Shown here piece by piece: positions 1 through 3,342 of a stretch of 5,297 bases of DNA. The position numbers and the translations under genes are program-made. The DNA is taken from assembly GCA_946478675.1 (NCBI GenBank), contig CAMLEF010000316.1:1-5297 (forward strand), in the 5' to 3' direction. Below the pieces are notes generated by a model. That model had not been told where the DNA came from, did not search any database, and saw nothing but the letters and a program-made list of their open reading frames with translations. Positions within the stretch are counted from its first letter, which is position 1. Each line of letters starts with the position of its first letter. The DNA comes from an uncultured Flavobacteriales bacterium. GTDB taxonomy: Bacteria; Bacteroidota; Bacteroidia; Palsa-965.

Positions 1-163
1 GCACGCCTGCCTCGACGTTTTCATGAATGAGCCCAAACCGCTGAAAGACCTTCTCACGCACGAGAAGATCTCCCTCACGCCGCACATCGGCGCATCCACA
101 GAAGAAGCGCAGGAACGCATCGGCATCGAGCTCGCAGAAAAAATCATCAGCGCACTTTCCTGA
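1..163 (+). CDS. serA: D-3-phosphoglycerate dehydrogenase, C-terminal 53 codons (5' end outside window)
   Basis: Catalyses the first step of the phosphorylated serine pathway in the cytoplasm, NAD-dependent oxidation of 3-phosphoglycerate to 3-phosphohydroxypyruvate. The frame starting at base 2 reads HACLDVFMNEP, then LTPHIGASTEEAQERIG, and stops with TGA at 161-163. LDVFxxEP and TPHIGAST are hallmark blocks of the 2-hydroxyacid dehydrogenase family. By alignment from memory with E. coli SerA, the Glu of NEP and the His of TPHIG are the catalytic Glu-His pair. The chain ends about 20 residues after TPHIG, where long-form enzymes continue into a serine-binding ACT domain, so this is the short, ACT-less type and probably lacks classical feedback inhibition by serine. 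The following DUF1015 gene is on the same strand 78 bases later. A related hydroxyacid dehydrogenase cannot be excluded from the tail alone, but the sequence and the neighbour favour SerA. Confidence 0.88.
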   Translation, partial: HACLDVFMNEPKPLKDLLTHEKISLTPHIGASTEEAQERIGIELAEKIISALS

Positions 164-169
164 CGCACA

Positions 170-241
170 CAGTCTGCAGGTGGCAGTCTGCAGATTATAC
201 TTGCAACTGCAATCTGCCGACTGCAAACTGCCGACTGACTC
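170..241. repeat. Inverted heptad repeat forming a long imperfect hairpin, abutting the DUF1015 start
   Basis: The right half is a tandem array of 7-mers in perfect register: CTGCAAT (207-213), CTGCCGA (214-220), CTGCAAA (221-227), CTGCCGA (228-234), CTGACTC (235-241). The next base is the A of the ATG at 242. The left half (170-196) is the same pattern in reverse complement. Arms 170-196 and 211-237 pair over 27 positions with a few mismatches around a 14-base loop (197-210). This could act as a transcript-end structure for serA, an mRNA stability element, or an attenuating hairpin just before the next start. It lacks a T-tract, so it is not a standard intrinsic terminator. Similar CTGCnnA-type arrays occur between genes of other Bacteroidota in my recollection; I cannot verify this here. 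Confidence 0.75.
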
Positions 242-1489
242 ATGGCGACCATCATCCCCTTTTGCGGCATCCGCCCGACGCGCGACAAAGTGCAACTCGT
301 CGCTTCGCGTTCGGTGGATAACTATTCCCGCGGCGACCTGAACGATAAGCTGCGCGGAAACCCGTACACGTTCCTGCACGTGATCCATCCCGACTTCAAC
401 GACGGGAAGCGCTCCAAGCCCGGTTCGCCCGAGCGGTTGCGCAAGATCCGCGCGCAGTACGAAACGTTCCGCGAAGAAGGGATTTTCGAGCAGGATGGAA
501 CACCCTGCTATTACGTGTACCGCCAGCGGAAACTCGGCAACACGTTCACCGGCATTATCGCCTGCACGAGCATCGACGACTATTTCAACGGCGTCATCAA
601 GATCCACGAGCAAACGCTCACCGAACGCGAAAAGAAGCTGAAAGATTACCTCGAGGTCTGCGAATTCAACGCCGAGCCCGTGCTCTTCTGCTATCCCGAT
701 CACAAAGGCATCGAAGCGATCACCGCGAAAACCATTGCCGTACGCGCCGAATACGATTTCACTACCACTGATCGCGTGCGCCACGAACTCTGGGTAATCA
801 GCGATCCGCGCGAAGTTTCCGCCCTGCAGGAATATTTCTCCAGCGTGCCCGCCGTGTACATTGCCGACGGACATCACCGTTCCGCTTCCTCCGCGCTGCT
901 TGGTCAGTCGCGCAGGGAAAAAACGCCCGGCTACACCGGGAAGGAACCCTGGAATTATTACCTCGGCGTTTTCTTCCCCGAATCGCAGCTGAAGATCTTC
1001 GATTTCAACCGCGTCGTCAAAGACCTGAACGGGCTCTCCGAAAAAGAATTCCTCACGAAGCTCGAAGACGATTTCATCGTGACGCCGCACGGACAAACCA
1101 TTTTCCGTCCGCAGCAGAAACACACGTTCAGTCTTTATCTCGACAACAGCTGGTACGAGCTCGCGCTGAAAAAAGGCGTTGCGCACGATGAAGAACCCGT
1201 CGAATCGCTGGACGCGTACATTCTCACGCAGCGTATCCTCTCGCCCATCCTCGGCATCCACGATCTGAAAACCGATCCGCGCATCGGCTTCGTCTCCGGC
1301 ATCAAAGGCGCCGAAGAGCTGAAGAACCAGGTCGACAACTGGAAATTCAAAGCCGCGTTCGGATTGTATCCCGTGCAGATGGACGAGCTCAAGCGCATCG
1401 CCGATTCCGGCAACATCATGCCGCCGAAAACCACCTGGGTGGAACCGAAAATGCGCAGCGGCCTCGTCATTTTCTCATTGGAGAAATGA
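242..1489 (+). CDS. DUF1015 family protein (COG4198-like), linked to serine biosynthesis genes
   Basis: A 415-residue cytoplasmic protein of the DUF1015 family, whose biochemical role is not settled as far as I know. Family blocks seen in order: an N-terminal PFCGIRP (6-12), NPYTFLHVIHP (40-50), IKIHEQTL...REKKLKDYL (119-137), AEPVLFCYPD (144-153), the signature YIADGHHRSASSALL (206-220), and a C-terminal block NIMPPKTTWVEPKMRSGLV (391-409). Length and both ends are complete. ATG 242 is the first possible start because an in-frame TGA lies six bases upstream (236-238); no Shine-Dalgarno is present. In Bacteroidota this family commonly follows serC and serA (recollection), which fits the serA tail here and suggests a job in serine metabolism. 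The DGHHR motif resembles the DGHxR/GxHR box of ParB/sulfiredoxin-fold proteins, including free-serine kinases; that link is inference. No signal peptide or membrane segment. Confidence 0.93.
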   Translation: MATIIPFCGIRPTRDKVQLVASRSVDNYSRGDLNDKLRGNPYTFLHVIHPDFNDGKRSKPGSPERLRKIRAQYETFREEGIFEQDGTPCYYVYRQRKLGNTFTGIIACTSIDDYFNGVIKIHEQTLTEREKKLKDYLEVCEFNAEPVLFCYPDHKGIEAITAKTIAVRAEYDFTTTDRVRHELWVISDPREVSALQEYFSSVPAVYIADGHHRSASSALLGQSRREKTPGYTGKEPWNYYLGVFFPESQLKIFDFNRVVKDLNGLSEKEFLTKLEDDFIVTPHGQTIFRPQQKHTFSLYLDNSWYELALKKGVAHDEEPVESLDAYILTQRILSPILGIHDLKTDPRIGFVSGIKGAEELKNQVDNWKFKAAFGLYPVQMDELKRIADSGNIMPPKTTWVEPKMRSGLVIFSLEK

Positions 1490-1576
1490 TTCGAAAATTT
1501 CAAACGGTATTAAGAGTGAATGGTTAAATGAGGCTCTTCCTGCGAAAGAATTTTTGAATCTTTGAATCATTGAATT
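1488..1576. repeat. AT-rich imperfect hairpin with 8-mer tandem repeats upstream of yggS
   Basis: Almost the whole gap between the DUF1015 gene and yggS is one imperfect inverted repeat. The left arm, about 1488-1504 (GATTCGAAAATTTCAAA), is similar to the reverse complement of 1553-1568. The right arm consists of TTTGAATC (1553-1560) and an identical TTTGAATC (1561-1568), followed by a third, diverged copy ATTGAATT (1569-1576). A small inner stem, AAGAG (1512-1516) with CTCTT (1534-1538), lies between them. The array ends six bases before the yggS ATG. The gap is much more AT-rich than the flanking genes. It may serve as a 3' end for the upstream transcript or a leader for yggS. I see no good TAnnTTTG box; AATCTTTG at 1557-1564 differs by one base and is only a weak candidate. 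Confidence 0.5.
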
Positions 1577-1582
1577 TTCAAT

Positions 1583-2233
1583 ATGTCCATTGAGCAGAAC
1601 ATCCTCGCATTAAAGCAGCAGCTTCCCCCGCAAGTAACGCTCATCGCCGTTTCCAAAACGAAACCCAACGAAGCGGTGCAGGAAGCCTACGACGCCGGCC
1701 AGCGCGACTTCGGCGAAAACCGCGTGCAGGAACTCGCTCCGAAATACGAGACGCTGCCGAAAGACATCCGCTGGCACCTGATCGGGCATCTGCAGTCGAA
1801 CAAAGTCAAATACATCGCGCCGTTCGTTTACATGATCCATTCCGTCGACAGCGAAAAACTGCTGGCGGAGATCGACAAACAAGCTGCGAAGAACCAGCGC
1901 ATCATCCCCGTGCTCCTGCAGATCTTCATCGCGCAGGAAGAAACCAAATTCGGTTTTTCGCCGGAAGAAGCGGAAGCCTTATTGACGGGCAACATCGCGC
2001 AACGCTATCCCAACGTTCGTATCGAAGGACTCATGGGCATGGCCACCAACACCGACAACGAATCGCAGGTCCGCAGCGAATTCCGTCAGCTCAAAACATT
2101 TTTCGAAAAGCTGAAAACGCAGCACAGCAGCATGCACATTCTCTCGATGGGCATGAGCAGCGACTGGCCGCTGGCCGTGGAAGAAGGCGGCACGATGATC
2201 CGCGTCGGCAGCAGCATTTTCGGTTCCCGGTAA
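1583..2233 (+). CDS. yggS: YggS/PLPBP family pyridoxal 5'-phosphate-binding homeostasis protein
   Basis: A 216-residue cytoplasmic protein with an alanine-racemase-like TIM barrel that binds PLP but has no known enzymatic reaction; the family keeps the supply of vitamin B6 cofactor and amino/keto acid pools in balance. Visible motifs: AVSKTKP (22-28) with Lys25 as the PLP Schiff-base lysine (E. coli Lys36), FGENRVQE (43-50), WHLIGHLQSNK (64-74), HSVDS (86-90), EETKFGF (119-125), EGLMGMAT (148-155), LSMGMSSDW (187-195) and the phosphate-binding end IRVGSSIFGSR (206-216). All expected key residues are present. It is slightly shorter than the E. coli protein (234 residues), typical of the short-N-terminus members. 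ATG 1583 gives only the normal short helix before the first strand. No Shine-Dalgarno. It is 93 bases from the DUF1015 gene with a hairpin between, so co-transcription is uncertain. Confidence 0.95.
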   Translation: MSIEQNILALKQQLPPQVTLIAVSKTKPNEAVQEAYDAGQRDFGENRVQELAPKYETLPKDIRWHLIGHLQSNKVKYIAPFVYMIHSVDSEKLLAEIDKQAAKNQRIIPVLLQIFIAQEETKFGFSPEEAEALLTGNIAQRYPNVRIEGLMGMATNTDNESQVRSEFRQLKTFFEKLKTQHSSMHILSMGMSSDWPLAVEEGGTMIRVGSSIFGSR

Positions 2234-2249
2234 TTCATAAGATTTTTTT

Positions 2250-2376
2250 GGCGGGCTCCCGAAAGCGTTCGGGACCGGGCTATGCGCTGCAAGTCCTCGC
2301 CCTCCCGAATGCTTTCGGAAGGGACTGCGGGCTTTCCGCTTCTATCCCTGCCCGACTTCGCAGGAGGCGGGGCCTG
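2250..2376. repeat. Structured GC-rich intergenic element (dispersed repeat or non-coding RNA-like), three hairpins
   Basis: This starts just after a T7 run (2243-2249) behind the yggS stop. Hairpin 1: CCCGAA (2258-2263), loop AGCG, TTCGGG (2268-2273). Hairpin 2: CCGAA (2305-2309), loop TGCT, TTCGG (2314-2318), extended by AGTCCT (2292-2297) with GGGACT (2321-2326). Hairpin 3: CCTGC (2347-2351) with GCAGG (2360-2364). A possible closing stem pairs CGGGC (2252-2256) with GCCCG (2350-2354), which would compete with hairpin 3. Two related 13-mers, CGGGCTATGCGCT (2276-2288) and CGGGCTTTCCGCT (2328-2340), flank hairpin 2. The pattern GGGCTAT..GCT / hairpin / GGGCTTTCCGCT..ATCCCT strongly resembles an intergenic element that I recall from many Bacteroidota genomes, but I cannot search here. 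Strand and function are unknown. No coding signal fits this stretch. Confidence 0.6.
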
Positions 2377-2550
2377 AACAGATTTAAATTCATCAGCAGC
2401 AGATTGGAAACCGAAGCAATCAGAAGTGCAGGCAGCAGGATGTCGCCTTCAGGAAAATCGGAGCAACGGAATTTCCCAAAGAAGCGAAGGAAGCTCCTCG
2501 TAATTACGCATTGGCAGCAACAAGAGGAACACGCAACCTGTTCAGCAAAA
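2377..2550. other. Unassigned spacer, no gene recognised
   Basis: About 170 bases between the structured element and the palindrome. I read it in all frames and found no start with a plausible leader, no protein motif, and no tRNA-like fold. Frames that stay open across it also run through the hairpins on either side and give low-complexity, Arg/Gln- or Cys-rich translations, which speaks against coding. One short stem is present, GATTG with CAATC around 2402-2421. It could be decayed sequence, a 3' region of yggS, or part of a longer non-coding transcript. Confidence 0.4.
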
Positions 2551-2591
2551 TGCAAGACGCCAAAGGTTTTAAAAACCTTTGGCGTCTTGCA
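2551..2591. terminator. Perfect 41-base palindrome, probable (bidirectional) transcription terminator or dispersed palindromic repeat
   Basis: Left arm 2551-2570 (TGCAAGACGCCAAAGGTTTT) is the exact reverse complement of right arm 2572-2591; one A (2571) is the centre. Twenty uninterrupted pairs make this the strongest hairpin in the window. It is preceded by AAAA (2547-2550), which reads as TTTT on the minus strand directly after the stem. On the plus strand it is followed by AATCCTCTTTTC, a broken T-rich stretch. A terminator role for yggS or for transcription from either side is plausible. It lies 48 bases upstream of the promoter box of the next gene and so would insulate it. The absence of a clean plus-strand T-tract keeps this uncertain. 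Confidence 0.55.
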
Positions 2592-2615
2592 ATCCTCTTT
2601 TCAAAACCCCGCCCC

Positions 2616-2650
2616 CTTTTCCGAATTCCCGCATATCGTACCTTTGCACC
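2616..2650 (+). promoter_or_regulatory. Bacteroidota-type promoter with very short or no leader
   Basis: TACCTTTG (2639-2646) matches the Bacteroidota sigma-ABfr -7 consensus TAnnTTTG exactly. The -33 element is poor: only CTTTTCC at 2616-2622 sits at about the right distance (roughly 17-20 bases). The expected start of transcription, a few bases after the box, falls almost on the ATG at 2651, so the mRNA would be leaderless or nearly so. This box decides the gene start: a TTG at 2579 in the same frame lies upstream of the promoter and inside the palindrome. Confidence 0.7.
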
Positions 2651-3178
2651 ATGAGCAAGAAACACGAGGACGAAGACAACGCCAACCCGCAGCCCATCTA
2701 CCACGAAACGGAAAATTTCAGCAGCGCTTATTTCGGCCAGGTCCCGGAGCATCTCCAGCCCACCGAAGGAAAAGCCGACAAGCAGCTGATGGCGAACATC
2801 GTCTCGCTCATTACCGATCCCCGCAACCGCGAGTACAAAGAAGATGCGCTCGCTTTGCTCCGAAAGCATGACGCCCGTCAATTACTGGTGGATATGCTCG
2901 GCATGAAAGAATATGCAAAGTACCGCAAGGAGCTTCTGGAGACCTGCTGGGAAAGCGGTTTGGATTTCAGCAACTGGCTGCCCGTGTTTGTAAATTTTGT
3001 GTTTGATAAAGATGACGAAATTGTACTCGAAGCCTCTACCGTAATTTCCGAAATGCCAGGTCCTTTTTCCCCTGAGAACCTTGCCATATCAGTTGAAAAG
3101 TTAACCGCATTCCCCGCGGAACATGCACTTTATCCGATGGTTTCTACCATTCATCGAAAAATTTTAGCCACCGAATAA
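2651..3178 (+). CDS. Uncharacterised 175-residue protein, possibly alpha-helical repeat type
   Basis: I do not recognise this protein. It starts with a charged, probably disordered segment (residues 1-20, KKHEDEDNANPQ), then a stretch with NFSSAYFGQVPEHLQP (22-37). From about residue 42 it looks mainly helical: DKQLMANIVSLI (43-54), YKEDALALLRKH (62-73), ARQLLVDMLGM (75-85), YAKYRKELLETCWES (88-102), then a hydrophobic WLPVFVNFVF (109-118) and EIVLEASTVISEM (123-135). The paired helices with acidic turns (DKDDE, 119-123) recall HEAT-like repeats, but this is inference from pattern only. No signal peptide or convincing membrane segment; likely cytoplasmic. ATG 2651 is chosen because the -7 box TACCTTTG ends five bases before it. 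The second half (from about 2950) uses visibly more AT-ending codons than the first. It has its own promoter and stands 417 bases from yggS, so it is probably transcribed alone. Confidence 0.82.
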   Translation: MSKKHEDEDNANPQPIYHETENFSSAYFGQVPEHLQPTEGKADKQLMANIVSLITDPRNREYKEDALALLRKHDARQLLVDMLGMKEYAKYRKELLETCWESGLDFSNWLPVFVNFVFDKDDEIVLEASTVISEMPGPFSPENLAISVEKLTAFPAEHALYPMVSTIHRKILATE

Positions 3179-3254
3179 TTACATAAGTAGCTTTATTACA
3201 GTACATTAACTCCAAATTAAGACACAACCGACTGACCCACAATCAGATACCGAG

Positions 3255-3298
3255 TTGTTAACAATTTCGCATTTGTAAAACGTGCTGTTTTACATTTG
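3255..3298 (+). promoter_or_regulatory. Promoter with overlapping inverted repeat and upstream palindrome, for the secreted protein gene
   Basis: TACATTTG (3291-3298) is an exact match to the Bacteroidota -7 consensus TAnnTTTG, 44 bases before the ATG at 3343. A perfect inverted repeat, GTAAAAC (3275-3281), five-base spacer, GTTTTAC (3287-3293), overlaps the start of that box. A second perfect palindrome, TTGTTAACAA (3255-3264), lies just upstream. A -33 TTG in ideal position is lacking: TTG 3273-3275 leaves only 15 bases of spacing. Weak -33 plus two dyads suggests control by a DNA-binding regulator, but no binding protein can be named from the sequence. The expected leader is about 35-40 bases and ends in an A-rich stretch (AAAAATCAGACC), as usual for translation start in this phylum. 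Confidence 0.65.
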
Positions 3299-3342
3299 CG
3301 TGGCATCAGATTCCACACAGAGTACACACTAAAAATCAGACC

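Noticed and set aside
196..203. TATACTTG as a promoter for the DUF1015 gene
   Set aside because: One base off the TAnnTTTG consensus and placed in the hairpin loop region without a -33 element; too weak to annotate.
170..241. CRISPR array
   Set aside because: The repeats are 7-mers without spacers and are arranged as inverted arms; nothing here has the size or form of CRISPR repeats, and no cas gene is present.
1135..2292. Minus-strand frames 1135-1503, 1610-1882 and 2086-2292
   Set aside because: Antisense shadows of the DUF1015 gene and of yggS, both of which show full family motifs on the plus strand.
2250..2376. Known riboswitch or tRNA-like RNA
   Set aside because: No cloverleaf, and I do not recognise the conserved core of any riboswitch class; the gene downstream is 275 bases away with its own promoter.
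2579..2650. TTG at 2579 as start of the 2651 gene (199-residue version)
   Set aside because: The TTG is inside the palindrome and upstream of the TACCTTTG promoter box. The extra 24 residues look like translated non-coding DNA.
2248..2871. Plus-strand open frame of 207 codons after yggS
   Set aside because: It reads through the three-hairpin element, the perfect palindrome, the promoter and the start of the real gene at 2651. Its translation is Arg/Ser/Gln-rich without any motif.
2280..2881. Minus-strand frames 2280-2555 and 2504-2881
   Set aside because: They cross the structured element, the palindrome and the coding start at 2651. No family motif; composition unlike the real genes of the window.
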